A stretch of DNA of 64,000 bases from Brevundimonas sp. GTDB taxonomy: Bacteria; Pseudomonadota; Alphaproteobacteria; Caulobacterales; Caulobacteraceae. The DNA lies in the NCBI RefSeq assembly GCF_030704825.1, contig NZ_JAUYNX010000035.1:1-64000 (forward strand), written 5' to 3'. Both the position numbers and the translations under genes were made by a program. The notes under the pieces were generated by a model, which was not told the origin of the DNA, did no database searches, and saw only the letters and a program-made list of their open reading frames with translations. Positions 1 through 8,798 of this stretch are shown here, in pieces; positions within the stretch are counted from its first letter, which is position 1; each line of letters begins with the position of its first letter.

Positions 1-142
1 CCTGCTCGGACCCGTCCTCGCGCCGGCGGATCGCCTTCGGAAACTGGCCGCGCACGCGCTTCAGATCGGCGAAGACGCGATAGCGCCCCTCGCCCTTGAC
101 CTGCTCCACGGCGGTCCGGAATGCGGCCTTGTAGTCGTACAT
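1..142 (-). CDS. hemA: 5-aminolevulinate synthase, N-terminal part (cut by window edge)
   Basis: The 47 visible codons read MYDYKAAFRTAVEQVKGEGR followed by YRVFADLKRVRGQFPKAIRR. This is the typical start of alphaproteobacterial PLP-dependent 5-aminolevulinate synthase, which condenses glycine and succinyl-CoA in the first step of haem synthesis. The rest lies beyond position 1, so catalytic residues cannot be checked. The ATG at 142 is the first in frame after a stop-rich leader. The gene lies 108 bp downstream of fixJ on the same strand, and the gap carries a CTCCGGTAAAC element (201-219) also found by the Crp/Fnr pair. Haem supply for the oxidases and reductases encoded here fits the context. 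The assignment rests on a short but characteristic stretch. Confidence 0.8.
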   Translation of the reverse strand, partial: MYDYKAAFRTAVEQVKGEGRYRVFADLKRVRGQFPKAIRRREDGSEQ

Positions 143-200
143 CAGGATGGATCCCGTGGCGGTCGAACCTTCTCCTCCCACCGCCGACCGTCCGCGTCAC

Positions 201-219
201 CTCCGGTAAACCCCTGACG
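201..219. promoter_or_regulatory. CTCCGGTAAAC element upstream of hemA (possible FixJ target)
   Basis: CTCCGGTAAACCCCTGACG lies between the fixJ stop and the hemA start. Its first 11 bases are identical to the element at 20311-20330 between the two Crp/Fnr regulators, and a related copy lies upstream of nirK (13393-13412). FixJ as the binding protein is inferred from the positions only. Confidence 0.35.
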
Positions 220-250
220 CCGGGCTGCGACAGGGTCGTCCGTCCGCGGC

Positions 251-856
251 CTACTGGGCCAGGATGGTCATCCGGACCAACTCCGACAGGCTGCGCGCCT
301 GCATCTTGGTCATGACATTGGCGCGATAGACCTCGACCGTGCGGGGACTGATCTCCAGGTCGTAGGCGATCACCTTGTTGGCGCGGCCAGCGACCAGACC
401 CTCGAGCACCTGACGCTCGCGGGTAGACAGGGAGGCGAGGCGGTCGCGGACCTCGGCGTCCTGTCCCTCGCGCTCGGCGGTTCCGGCAAGGTCGGCGAGA
501 GCCGAGCGGATCGAGGACAGCAGGGCCTCGTCGTCGAAGGGTTTTTCGATGAAGTCCTTGACCCCGGCCCGGACGGCCTCGATCGCCAGCGGCACGTCGG
601 CATGGCCGGTCATGACGATGACCGGGTGCCGTACCCCCATTTCGGACAGCCGTCGGACCATCTCCAGCCCGTTCATATCCGGCATGCGGACGTCGGTGAC
701 GATGCAGCCCGGGGCCAGGGTGTCGGCCTGGGCCAGCAGGGCCGCGGCCGATTCGTAGGTCCTGGACACCAGATCCGCCGTATCCAGCAGGAAGGCCAGG
801 GAATCCCGGATCGCGGGATCGTCGTCGACCACGTGGACGATCGGCTCATTCGCCAT
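251..856 (-). CDS. fixJ: Response regulator FixJ
   Basis: A 201-residue two-domain regulator. The receiver domain (about 5-120) has the acidic pocket D11-D13, phospho-acceptor D55 in [11 protein letters not shown] and the lysine of IEKPF. The LuxR/NarL-type HTH (about 138-198) contains [15 protein letters not shown] and [14 protein letters not shown]. It is activated by FixL at low O2 and classically switches on fixK. The start overlaps the 3' end of fixL by 11 bp, so the pair is translationally coupled. Likely targets here are the fixK/nnr region and perhaps hemA and nirK. Length and domain order are those of FixJ. Confidence 0.95.
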   Translation of the reverse strand: MANEPIVHVVDDDPAIRDSLAFLLDTADLVSRTYESAAALLAQADTLAPGCIVTDVRMPDMNGLEMVRRLSEMGVRHPVIVMTGHADVPLAIEAVRAGVKDFIEKPFDDEALLSSIRSALADLAGTAEREGQDAEVRDRLASLSTRERQVLEGLVAGRANKVIAYDLEISPRTVEVYRANVMTKMQARSLSELVRMTILAQ

Positions 857-2366
857 CGTAGAGTTCCTCCTCGCCTACAGAACGCAGCGTAAAGCAGAAT
901 CGGGTGCCGCCGCCCGGATTCGGCTCCACCCAGATCCGGCCGCCGTGGGCCTCGATGATGGTGCGCGAAATCGACAGGCCGACGCCCATGCCCGTTCGCT
1001 TGGTGGTGACGAACGGCTGGAACAGCTGATCGGCGATGTCCGGACTGATGCCAGAACCGGTGTCGGCCACGGTGACCAGGGCGTATTCGTCCGCAGCGGG
1101 GTCGAGACGGATTTCGAGCACCTTCCGCTTCGCCTCCTCCATCGCCTCGATCGCATTGCGGATCAGGTTCAGCACCACTTGCTGGACCTGGACCTTGTCC
1201 GCCAGCACCAGATCGATCTCGGGTGAAAAGCGGAACAACACGCGGATGCCGTGTTCCTTGGCCCCGACCAGGGCCAGGGCGCTGGCCTCCTCAATCAGCT
1301 TGGGCAGGCTTTCCACCCGCCGTTCAGCCTCGCCGCGGGCGACGAAATCGCGCAGGCGCCGGATGATGTCGCCAGCCCTCAGCGCCTGGTCGCCGGCCTT
1401 CTGGATGGCGTCCCGCAAGCGCTCCCGGGCGATGGTTTCGGCGTCAAGCAGGCGCAGCGAACCCTTGAGATAGTTGGCCATGGCCGACAGCGGCTGGTTC
1501 AACTCGTGCGCCAGGGCGGAGGCCATCTCGCCCATGGCGGTGAGGCGGGAGATGTGGACCAGTTCGGATTGCAACTCCTGAAGCCGCTGTTCGGTCTGCT
1601 GACGCTCACTGAGGTCGCGGACGAAGCCGGTGAAGAAGCGCTGGTCCCCGGAGATCATCTCTCCGACCGCCAGCTCCATCGGGAAGGTGGATCCGTCCTT
1701 GCGCTCGCCGACCACCACGCGGCCGACGCCGATGATCCGCCGCTCGCCGGTGGTCAGATAGCGGTCGAGGTAGCCGTCGTGCTGTTCGCGATAGGGTTCG
1801 GGCATCAGCATCCTGACGTTCTGCCCGATCACCTCCTCGGGGGTCCAGCCGAACAGCCGTTCGGCGGCGTCGCTGAAGGACTGCATGATCCCGCGTTCGG
1901 TGATGACGATCATCGCGTCCGGAATCGTGGCCAGAATCGACTGCAGGTGCGCCTCGCGCGCCCTCAGGTCGCGGTTCACCGTTACGGCCCGCGACCGCAT
2001 GTTCTGGAACGCCTCGCCTCCGGCGGCGATCACCAGGCCCAGAAAAAGGAAGACGGCGATACTGGCGAAGTCGCCAGCGTTCAGCGCGCCGACCGACCAG
2101 GTGACGTACATGCCGCAGGCGAGGCCGAGCACCGTCGCCAGCGCGCCCGGCATCACGCCTCCCAGGGCCGCGGCCACGACGACGGCGGGGACGAAGAAGA
2201 GAAGCGTCAGCCGGTGTTCGAGCCACGGGATCAGGGCCAGGCGCAGCGTCAGGCCTCCCGCCGCGCCGAGGATTGCGGCCGTCAGGCCCGCGCCGGTGTG
2301 TCGGCTGGCCAGCATCCAGTTCCAGGCCGTGCGGACATCAAGCGTGTTCGTGGGGGTCGTGATCAT
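846..2366 (-). CDS. fixL: Oxygen-sensing histidine kinase FixL
   Basis: A 506-residue membrane-bound kinase: about four N-terminal membrane helices (about 25-115), a haem-PAS domain (about 135-250), HisKA and HATPase. In this numbering the haem-ligand His is H196 in [10 protein letters not shown] and the distal Arg is R216 in IIGVGRVV, both matching rhizobial FixL. The phospho-acceptor is H287 in [10 protein letters not shown], and [12 protein letters not shown] lies in the ATP lid. I chose the ATG at 2366 because GGAGG sits about 6 bases before it; the open frame extends 11 codons further without a better site. Ferrous haem without O2 activates the kinase toward FixJ. It is divergent from the alternative oxidase gene. 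Confidence 0.95.
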   Translation of the reverse strand: MITTPTNTLDVRTAWNWMLASRHTGAGLTAAILGAAGGLTLRLALIPWLEHRLTLLFFVPAVVVAAALGGVMPGALATVLGLACGMYVTWSVGALNAGDFASIAVFLFLGLVIAAGGEAFQNMRSRAVTVNRDLRAREAHLQSILATIPDAMIVITERGIMQSFSDAAERLFGWTPEEVIGQNVRMLMPEPYREQHDGYLDRYLTTGERRIIGVGRVVVGERKDGSTFPMELAVGEMISGDQRFFTGFVRDLSERQQTEQRLQELQSELVHISRLTAMGEMASALAHELNQPLSAMANYLKGSLRLLDAETIARERLRDAIQKAGDQALRAGDIIRRLRDFVARGEAERRVESLPKLIEEASALALVGAKEHGIRVLFRFSPEIDLVLADKVQVQQVVLNLIRNAIEAMEEAKRKVLEIRLDPAADEYALVTVADTGSGISPDIADQLFQPFVTTKRTGMGVGLSISRTIIEAHGGRIWVEPNPGGGTRFCFTLRSVGEEELYDGE

Positions 2367-2481
2367 CGTCGCCTCCGCAACACCCCGTAGGTGAAACACC
2401 CGAATTTCGCCAGTCGCGGGCGGCGGCTACTTCACCGGCATCGGGCCGCGGGCCCCAGTTCTCCAGCTTACGGAAGCCGCC
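2367..2481. other. Divergent promoter region between fixL and the alternative oxidase
   Basis: This 115 bp region must carry both promoters. I see no TTG-N8-CAA site. A loose resemblance to the CTCCG...CCC element (CCCCGTAGGTGAAACACCC, about 2378-2396) is too weak to call. Confidence 0.5.
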
Positions 2482-3171
2482 ATGATCGCTCCCCTCGTCG
2501 ACCTGTCCGTCCACCACGCGCCCAGGGGCCTGTCCGACCGCACCGCCTGGGGCTTTGTCAAGGCGTTGCGCTTCTTCGCCGACACCTTCTTCGCCAAGCG
2601 CTACGGCCACCGCGCCGTGGTGCTGGAAACCGTCGCCGCCGTGCCCGGCATGGTCGGCGCGACCCTGAACCACCTGAAGGCGCTGCGCCGGATGCAGGAC
2701 GACAACGGCTGGATCCGCACCCTGATGGACGAGGCCGAGAACGAGCGGATGCACCTGATGACCTTCATCGAGGTGGCGCGGCCGTCGCTGTTCGAGCGCT
2801 TCATGGTTATCGCCGTGCAGTGGGTCTTCTACCTGTTCTTCTTCGGCCTCTATCTGGTGTCCGCGAAGACGGCGCACCGGGTGGTCGGCTATTTCGAGGA
2901 AGAGGCCGTCATCAGCTATACCCACTACCTCGCCGAAATCGACGAGGGCCGCAGCCCGAACGTGGCCGCGCCGACGATCGCCCGCCACTACTGGAACCTG
3001 CCGGCCGACGCCACCCTGCGCGATGTGGTGCTGGTGGTCCGCGCCGACGAAGCTCACCACCGCGACGTCAACCACGGCTTCGCCAACGAACTGGCCGGCG
3101 CCGCGCCGATCGCCATCGCGCCCTGCCCGCCGCACGTCGAACTGCAGCCCGCATGGAAGGCGGCGGCCTAG
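2482..3171 (+). CDS. aox: Alternative (cyanide-insensitive) ubiquinol oxidase
   Basis: A 229-residue di-iron membrane oxidase that passes electrons from ubiquinol to O2 without pumping protons. All ligand motifs are present: E49 in LET, E88 and H91 in NERMH, the EEEA motif (139-142), and E190 and H193 in RADEAHH. The hydrophobic stretch at about 106-127 ([18 protein letters not shown]) is the monotopic membrane-binding part. It starts a plus-strand run with hemN and norB, divergent from fixL. AOX enzymes generally resist cyanide and NO, so placement beside NO-producing and NO-consuming enzymes suggests a NO-tolerant electron outlet. Bacterial AOX has a patchy distribution. Confidence 0.93.
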   Translation: MIAPLVDLSVHHAPRGLSDRTAWGFVKALRFFADTFFAKRYGHRAVVLETVAAVPGMVGATLNHLKALRRMQDDNGWIRTLMDEAENERMHLMTFIEVARPSLFERFMVIAVQWVFYLFFFGLYLVSAKTAHRVVGYFEEEAVISYTHYLAEIDEGRSPNVAAPTIARHYWNLPADATLRDVVLVVRADEAHHRDVNHGFANELAGAAPIAIAPCPPHVELQPAWKAAA

Positions 3172-3197
3172 CGACGAACGACAGACCAGGTTCCCGC

Positions 3198-4562
3198 ATG
3201 ACGCTCCGCACCCTTCCGCCCGCCTGGCGCCCCCACGCCGAGCGCAACCTGCCGCGTTACACCAGCTATCCGACGGCGGTCGCCTTCGAGACCGCCGCCG
3301 GGGAGGCGGAGGCGCGGGAGTGGCTGGGAAACACCCGCGCGGACCAGACCATCTCGGCCTATGTCCATGTGCCCTTCTGCCGGCGGCTCTGCTGGTATTG
3401 CGGCTGCCACACCAGCGTCTTCCACGAGTACGACCGGGTCCGGGCCTTCTTCCAGACGCTGATGCTGGAAGTGGATCTGTGGGCCGGCGCCATCGGTCCG
3501 CACGCCGGCGCCGCCCACCTGCATTTCGGCGGCGGCAGTCCGAACGCCCTGTCGCCCGACGACTTCCTGGCCCTGGTCCGGCACATGGCGGACCGCTTCG
3601 CCCTGCGCCCCGGCGCCGAAGTCGCGGCCGAACTCGATCCCGGCATGCTGACTGAGGCCTTCATCGACGCCTGCGGGGAGGCCGGGGTGACCCGGGTCAG
3701 CCTCGGCGTCCAGACCTTCGATCCCGACGTCCAGGCGAAGGTCAACCGCATCCAGCCGTTCGATATGGTCGCCGCCGCCAACGACCGGCTGCGCAAGGCC
3801 GGGGTTTCCGCGATCAATTTCGACCTGATGTACGGCCTGCCGGGCCAGACACCGGAGAATGTCGCGACGTCCACCGTGGCGGCCGTCGCCCTGCGCCCGG
3901 ACCGGGTGGCCGTGTTCGGCTACGCCCATGTGCCGTGGATGAAGAAGCATCAGGTGATGATCCGGGAGGCCGACCTCGCGGACGGCGACGGCCGCTGGGC
4001 CCAGGCCGAGGCCGCCGACGAGACGCTGCGCGCGGCGGGCTATGTCCGCATCGGCCTTGATCACTACGCCCTGCCCGACGATCCGCTGGCCGTCGCGGCG
4101 GCATCGGGGAGATTGCGCCGCAATTTCCAGGGCTACACCGACGATCCGGCTCCCGTGCTGGTCCCGATCGGACCATCCTCGATCGGGCGGTTCGCCGAGG
4201 GCTTCGTGCAGAACGCCGCGGCGACCGACGTCTGGGGCCGGGAGGTCGAGGCGGGCCGTCTGCCCGTCGCGCGCCGGCTGGCCGTCGGCGCCGAGGACGA
4301 ACTGCGAGCCAGCGTGATCGAGCGCCTCATGTGCGATCTGACCGTCGATGTCGCGGAGGTCTGCCGGGCGCACGGCTTCGCCGACGCGACGCTGGACGGC
4401 TCGATCGTGGCCGCGGGCCGGTTGCAGGCCGACGGCCTGTGCGTGGTCTCCGGCCGGACCATCGGAATCCCCGCCGAAGCCCACCGCGTCATGCGCGTGG
4501 TCGCGGCCTGTTTCGACGCCCGTCTGCCGGCCGCCGCGAGCCGGCACGCGCGGGCCGTGTGA
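3198..4562 (+). CDS. hemN: Oxygen-independent coproporphyrinogen III oxidase
   Basis: A 454-residue radical-SAM enzyme making protoporphyrinogen IX without O2. The cluster motif is C61-x3-C65-x2-C68 with the extra C70 of true HemN (CRRLCWYCGC). HFGGGSPNALSP and FDLMYGLPGQTPENV are family SAM-binding segments, and the N-terminal RYTSYPTA is typical. I take the ATG at 3198, which puts MTLRTLPPAWRPHAERNLPR at the front. The frame is open upstream but overlaps the oxidase gene and looks nothing like HemN. It follows aox by 26 bp and likely shares its transcript. It works with hemA to supply haem under low O2. Confidence 0.95.
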   Translation: MTLRTLPPAWRPHAERNLPRYTSYPTAVAFETAAGEAEAREWLGNTRADQTISAYVHVPFCRRLCWYCGCHTSVFHEYDRVRAFFQTLMLEVDLWAGAIGPHAGAAHLHFGGGSPNALSPDDFLALVRHMADRFALRPGAEVAAELDPGMLTEAFIDACGEAGVTRVSLGVQTFDPDVQAKVNRIQPFDMVAAANDRLRKAGVSAINFDLMYGLPGQTPENVATSTVAAVALRPDRVAVFGYAHVPWMKKHQVMIREADLADGDGRWAQAEAADETLRAAGYVRIGLDHYALPDDPLAVAAASGRLRRNFQGYTDDPAPVLVPIGPSSIGRFAEGFVQNAAATDVWGREVEAGRLPVARRLAVGAEDELRASVIERLMCDLTVDVAEVCRAHGFADATLDGSIVAAGRLQADGLCVVSGRTIGIPAEAHRVMRVVAACFDARLPAAASRHARAV

Positions 4563-4598
4563 CCTCCGGGACATCCCGCACTGGGGGAAGCCCGGAGT

Positions 4599-4612
4599 TT
4601 GTCGGCCGACAA
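4599..4612. promoter_or_regulatory. Crp/Fnr-family box upstream of norB
   Basis: TTGTCGGCCGACAA is a perfect 14-bp palindrome of the TTG-N8-CAA class. It ends 83 bp before the norB start and 37 bp after the hemN stop, so norB probably has its own activated promoter. Spacing and symmetry fit FNR, FixK or NNR proteins; the two such genes at 19541-21087 are the obvious candidates. Confidence 0.7.
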
Positions 4613-4695
4613 CGTCCCGGCACCCTGTTCGACGGAATGGAAGCTTCAACTGGCCGGACCCGGGGCATCCCGCACGGCCGCAAGGATACCGCGAG

Positions 4696-6978
4696 ATGAC
4701 AACCAAGAGACTTTGGATCGTCCTCGCCCTGATCATGGCGACTTCGTTCGCCGTGCTGGGGATGATGGGGCGGGAGATCAACCGGCAGGCGCCGCCCATA
4801 CCGGCGCAGGTCGTGGACACCTCGGGACGCGTTCTGCTCACCCGCGAGGACATCCAGACCGGTCAACTGGCCTGGCAGTCCATGGGCGGCCAGCAGGTCG
4901 GCTCGGTCTGGGGCCACGGCGGCTATGTGGCGCCGGACTGGTCGGCCGACCAGCTGCACCGCGAGACGATGGCCCTGCTGGAGATGTGGTCGCAGCGCGA
5001 CTTCGGCCAGTCGTGGGTCAGCCTCGACGAGGAGCGGCAGGCGGCCTTGAAGGCCCGGGTCAAGCGCGAGATGCGCACCAATACCTATGATCCGGCCACC
5101 GACACCATCACGGTCTCGGCCGACCGGGCCGCGGCCATGCGCGAGGTCAAGGCGCACTATGTCGCCCTGTTCAGCGACGACCCCGCGCTGGAATCGCTGC
5201 GCGAGCAGTACGCCGTCGCCAACAACGCCGTGCCGGACATCAGCCGCCGCAACCAGATCGCCGCCTTCTACTGGTGGGCCAGCTGGGGCGCCGGCACGCA
5301 GCGTCCGAACGACGTCATCACCTACACCTCCAACTGGCCGCACGAGCCGCTGATCGACAATGTGCCGACCCCGGCCAACATCGTCTGGTCGGTGGCCAGC
5401 GTCCTGCTGCTGATCCTCGGCGTCGCCGCCCTGGTTTTCTGGCACGCGCGACAGCCGAAGGACGAGCATCTCGAACCGCCCACGGCCGATCCGCTGTTGG
5501 GCATGAAGCCGACGCCCTCGATGAAGGCGGCGGGCAAGTATTTCCTGACCGTGATCGCCCTGTTCCTGCTGCAGGTCGGGCTCGGCGCCATCACCGCCCA
5601 CTATGCGGTCGAGGGCCACGACTTCTACGGCATTCCGATCTCGGAATGGATTCCCTACGCCGTGACCCGCACCTGGCACACCCAGCTGGCGGTGTTCTGG
5701 ATCGCCACGGCCTGGCTGGGCACGGGCCTCTACATCGCCCCCATCGTCTCGGGCAAGGAGCCCCGGTTCCAGGCCCTCGGGGTCAATATCCTCTGGGCCG
5801 CGCTCGTCTTCGTCGTCCTCGGCTCGATGGCCGGCGAATGGTTCGGCGTGCAGCAGATCTTCGACCTCGACACCAACTGGTGGTTCGGCCACCAGGGCTG
5901 GGAATACATCGACCTGGGCCGCTTCTGGCAGAGCCTGCTGTTCGTCGGCCTGCTGCTCTGGCTGCTGCTGGTCACCCGCGCCCTGTGGCCCGCCCTGAAG
6001 GAGAAGTCCCAGGCCAAACCCGTTCTGGTGATCCTGTTCCTGTCGACGGTGGCGATCGCCCTGTTCTACGCGGCCGGATTCATGTGGGGCAAACACACCC
6101 ACATCAGCATGGTCGAATACTGGCGCTGGTGGGTGGTCCACCTGTGGGTCGAGGGCTTCTTCGAAGTGTTCGCCACGGCGGTGATCAGCCTGCTGTTCGT
6201 CCGCCTCGGCCTGGTCCGGCCGATGGTCGCCAATGTCGCGGTCGTGTTCGGCACCATCGTCTTCATGACCGGCGGCGTGCTGGGCACCGCCCACCACTGG
6301 TATTTCGCCGGCACGCCCACCTCGGTGATGGCCATCGGCTCGGTGTTCTCGGCCCTTGAAGTCGTGCCGCTGGCCCTGGTCGGCTTCGAGGCCTTTGAGA
6401 ACTGGCGGCACACCAAGGCCGCGCCGTGGGTCAAGGCCTACAAGTGGCCGATCCTGTTCTTCGTGGCCGTCGGCTTCTGGAACCTGCTCGGCGCCGGCGT
6501 CTTCGGCTTCATGATCAACCCGCCGCTGGCCCTCTATTACATCCAGGGGCTCAACACGACGGCGACCCACGCCCACGCGGCCCTGTTCGGGGTCTACGGG
6601 ATGCTGGGCATCGGCCTGCTGCTGTTCTGCTTCCGCAGCCTGGCCCGGCGCGAGGCGTGGAGCGACACGCTGCTGGCCTGGACCTTCTGGCTGCTGAACA
6701 TCGGCCTGGCGATGATGCTGTTCCTGTCGCTGCTGCCCATCGGGGTGGTGCAGGCCTTCGCCAGCATCGAGCACGGCATGTGGTACGCGCGCTCTCCGGC
6801 GGTGCTTCATTCGCCGCTGGTCCAGACCCTGGTGTGGATGCGCGTTCCTGGCGACGTGGTGTTCGGGGCGGGGGCCGTCACCCTGGCGATCTTCGCCGCG
6901 CGGCTGGTGATCGGGGGGCTCAAGCCGAAATCGGTCTCCGAGCCCATGGCCAGTCCGGCGGCGCTGCCGGCCGAGTAA
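4696..6978 (+). CDS. norB: Quinol-dependent nitric oxide reductase (qNOR)
   Basis: A 760-residue single-subunit NO reductase reducing 2 NO to N2O with quinol electrons. The N-terminal part (about 30-215) replaces the cytochrome c subunit of cNOR and contains VWGHGGYVAPDWSADQLHRE. The C-terminal part is a haem-copper oxidase-like bundle with histidine-rich helices (RTWHTQLAVFW, GGVLGTAHHWYFAGTP, ATHAHAALFG). The length equals the usual qNOR (also called NorZ), and no norC is present. The ATG at 4696 gives MTTKRLWIVLALIMATSFAV, a typical first membrane helix; the longer open frame overlaps hemN. A TTG-N8-CAA box lies upstream and a terminator-like hairpin follows. Confidence 0.95.
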   Translation: MTTKRLWIVLALIMATSFAVLGMMGREINRQAPPIPAQVVDTSGRVLLTREDIQTGQLAWQSMGGQQVGSVWGHGGYVAPDWSADQLHRETMALLEMWSQRDFGQSWVSLDEERQAALKARVKREMRTNTYDPATDTITVSADRAAAMREVKAHYVALFSDDPALESLREQYAVANNAVPDISRRNQIAAFYWWASWGAGTQRPNDVITYTSNWPHEPLIDNVPTPANIVWSVASVLLLILGVAALVFWHARQPKDEHLEPPTADPLLGMKPTPSMKAAGKYFLTVIALFLLQVGLGAITAHYAVEGHDFYGIPISEWIPYAVTRTWHTQLAVFWIATAWLGTGLYIAPIVSGKEPRFQALGVNILWAALVFVVLGSMAGEWFGVQQIFDLDTNWWFGHQGWEYIDLGRFWQSLLFVGLLLWLLLVTRALWPALKEKSQAKPVLVILFLSTVAIALFYAAGFMWGKHTHISMVEYWRWWVVHLWVEGFFEVFATAVISLLFVRLGLVRPMVANVAVVFGTIVFMTGGVLGTAHHWYFAGTPTSVMAIGSVFSALEVVPLALVGFEAFENWRHTKAAPWVKAYKWPILFFVAVGFWNLLGAGVFGFMINPPLALYYIQGLNTTATHAHAALFGVYGMLGIGLLLFCFRSLARREAWSDTLLAWTFWLLNIGLAMMLFLSLLPIGVVQAFASIEHGMWYARSPAVLHSPLVQTLVWMRVPGDVVFGAGAVTLAIFAARLVIGGLKPKSVSEPMASPAALPAE

Positions 6979-6995
6979 CGGGCCGCCAGCGTGTC

Positions 6996-7033
6996 GGGCG
7001 GGGAGGGGCTCGCCTCTCCCCGCCCTTTCTTTT
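6996..7033 (+). terminator. Rho-independent-type terminator after norB
   Basis: GGGCGGGGAG (6996-7005) pairs with CTCCCCGCCC (7016-7025) across a 10-base loop and is followed by TTTCTTTT. It lies between norB and nnrS. Confidence 0.75.
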
Positions 7034-7051
7034 CCAGAGGATGCTTTTCCC

Positions 7052-8233
7052 GTGGCCACGACAGCCCAGTCCATCCGGCGGTATTCCGGCCCATCCCTGT
7101 TCAGTTTCGGCTTCCGGCCCTTCTTCCTGTTCTCGGCGGCGTGGGCCGCCCTCGCTGTCCCCGTCTGGGTGGCGTCGATGACCCTGGGCGACGGGACGGT
7201 CGGCGGCATGGACGGCCGTCTCTGGCATATCCACGAGATGCTGTTCGGCTACCTGGCCGGGGTCATCGCCGGCTTTCTGCTGACGGCCGTGCCCAATTGG
7301 ACCGGTCGCCTGCCGGTCACGGGCCTGAAGCTGGCGGGCCTGTTCGCCCTCTGGGCAGCGGGCCGTGCGGCGGGCTTCCTTCCGGCGTCGATGGCCGTTC
7401 CCGGGGCCGTGATCGACAGCGCCTTTCTGGTCGTCTTCGCCGGCCTGATCTGGCGCGAGGTGCTGGCGGCGAAGAACCGGCGCAATCTGCCGGTCTGCCT
7501 GCTGGTGTCCGTGCTGGCCGCCGCCAACATCGCCTTCCACCTGCGGGACCAGATCCCGCTGTTCGGTCCGGGCGGCGAGCGGGCCGCCGTCGCCGTGGTC
7601 ACAGGCCTGATCGCCCTGATCGGCGGCCGGGTGACCCCCAGCTTCACCCAGAACTGGACCCAGACCCAGGGGCTCCCGAAGGGGCCGACCGCTTTCAACC
7701 GGTTCGACGCCGGCGTGCTGGCCGTGACCGGCATGGCGCTGATCGCCTGGGTCGCGGCTCCGCTGTCGCCGTTCACCGGCGCGGCCCTGGTCATCGCCGG
7801 CGCCGCCAATCTGGTCCGGCTGGCGCGCTGGCGCGGCTGGCTGGCGCGGCGGGAGGCGCTCGTCTGGATCCTGCACCTCGGCTATGCGTGGCTGGGCCTC
7901 GGGCTGATCCTGCTGGGACTAGCCGCCCTGGTTCCGGACGCCGTCCCGTTCACTGCCGGCGTCCACGCCCTGACCACCGGGGCGATGGGCGTCGAGACCC
8001 TGGCCATCATGACCCGGGCCACGCGGGGTCATACCGGCCGGCCGCGAGTCGCAGACCGTTCGACGACGGCCATCTATCTGCTGATCCTGTCAGCAGCCGT
8101 GGTGCGGGTGTCGGCTCCCTTCCTGACCGAATGGACCGCAGTCCTGCTGGCGGTTTCGGCGACGCTCTGGGCCCTGGCCTTCGCGGGCTTCGTCGCCGCC
8201 TACGGGCCGATGCTGTGGCGGCGGTCGCTGTGA
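7052..8233 (+). CDS. nnrS: NnrS family haem-copper membrane protein
   Basis: A 393-residue polytopic membrane protein with about 12 helices. The opening PSLFSFGFRPFFLFSAAWAALA and the conserved WHIHEMLFGYLAGVIAGFLLTA and FHALTTGAMG-like segments (here VHALTTGAMGVETLAIMTRAT) are hallmarks of NnrS. The family binds haem and copper and protects cells from NO, for instance by limiting iron-dinitrosyl formation; the mechanism is not settled. The start is GTG at 7052, with AGAGGA upstream. Its stop overlaps the next gene (GTGA). It belongs with norB and nirK functionally but is separated from norB by a terminator-like hairpin. Confidence 0.92.
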   Translation: MATTAQSIRRYSGPSLFSFGFRPFFLFSAAWAALAVPVWVASMTLGDGTVGGMDGRLWHIHEMLFGYLAGVIAGFLLTAVPNWTGRLPVTGLKLAGLFALWAAGRAAGFLPASMAVPGAVIDSAFLVVFAGLIWREVLAAKNRRNLPVCLLVSVLAAANIAFHLRDQIPLFGPGGERAAVAVVTGLIALIGGRVTPSFTQNWTQTQGLPKGPTAFNRFDAGVLAVTGMALIAWVAAPLSPFTGAALVIAGAANLVRLARWRGWLARREALVWILHLGYAWLGLGLILLGLAALVPDAVPFTAGVHALTTGAMGVETLAIMTRATRGHTGRPRVADRSTTAIYLLILSAAVVRVSAPFLTEWTAVLLAVSATLWALAFAGFVAAYGPMLWRRSL

Positions 8234-8733
8234 CTTTGCGCCCGCGCAAGGCGGCGGCGGCCGAGTCGTGCGACCAATCCGGCATGATCCGTTTCGCCAC
8301 CAACGGCTGTGACCCGGCGATGTGTCCGACCGACCTGTCCTGTCACGGGGAGTGTCATTGCTCCCCCTCCGCGCCTCGCGGCGACCGGCTGATGCTGCAG
8401 GCGCTCGGGCTGGGGGCCGCGGCCCTGGCCGTCGCCGGCGTGGCCCTGCCGCTTCTGCCGACGACGCCCTTCGTTCTCCTGTCGGCCTGGGCGTTCGCGC
8501 GGTCGTCGCCGCGCCTCGAGGCATGGCTGCGGGATCACCCCCGGCTCGGTCCGCCGTTGAAGGCCTGGGAGGAGCGTCGCGCCATCCCGCGCGGGGCCAA
8601 GGCCGTAGCCGTGGCCAGCCTGCCGCTCAGCGGCCTGCTGGTTCACGCGTCAGGGGCCGGCCTGGCCGTCACCGCGGCGGTGGGGGTCGCGCTGGCCTGC
8701 GTGGGCGGCTGGATCCTGACCCGACCGTCCTGA
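8230..8733 (+). CDS. DUF454 (YbaN-type) membrane protein with Cys-rich N-terminus
   Basis: A 167-residue product if started at the GTG overlapping the nnrS stop. The C-terminal about 110 residues are the DUF454 fold: VALPLLPTTPFVLLSAWAFARSSPRLEAWL is the family signature, with two or three membrane helices. Ahead of it is an unusual cysteine-rich segment, CDPAMCPTDLSCHGECHC, which ordinary YbaN lacks. An ATG at 8284 would keep this segment; an ATG at 8393 would remove it and give a standard-size protein. No start has a strong ribosome-binding site. The function of DUF454 is unknown; the overlap with nnrS suggests a role linked to NO or metal handling. Confidence 0.75.
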   Translation: MTLRPRKAAAAESCDQSGMIRFATNGCDPAMCPTDLSCHGECHCSPSAPRGDRLMLQALGLGAAALAVAGVALPLLPTTPFVLLSAWAFARSSPRLEAWLRDHPRLGPPLKAWEERRAIPRGAKAVAVASLPLSGLLVHASGAGLAVTAAVGVALACVGGWILTRPS

Positions 8734-8740
8734 GCGGGGC

Positions 8741-8754
8741 TTGCGCGCCGACAA
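8741..8754. promoter_or_regulatory. Crp/Fnr-family box upstream of the decarboxylase-ubiTUV operon
   Basis: TTGCGCGCCGACAA matches TTG-N8-CAA and ends 44 bp before the start of the decarboxylase gene. E. coli ubiUV is also Fnr-controlled, so the placement makes sense. Confidence 0.6.
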
Positions 8755-8798
8755 CGACGACCCGACGGAGCCGCGCCATCCATCCCGCAGGAGATCCC

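Noticed and set aside
2391..3197. Upstream extension of the hemN frame by 269 codons
   Set aside because: It overlaps the complete alternative oxidase gene in another frame and adds Arg/Pro-rich sequence unlike HemN.
4489..7209. A 906-codon open frame opposite norB
   Set aside because: It mirrors the codon bias of norB, has a repetitive low-complexity product rich in Gln, Asp and Gly, and no ribosome-binding site or recognisable domain.
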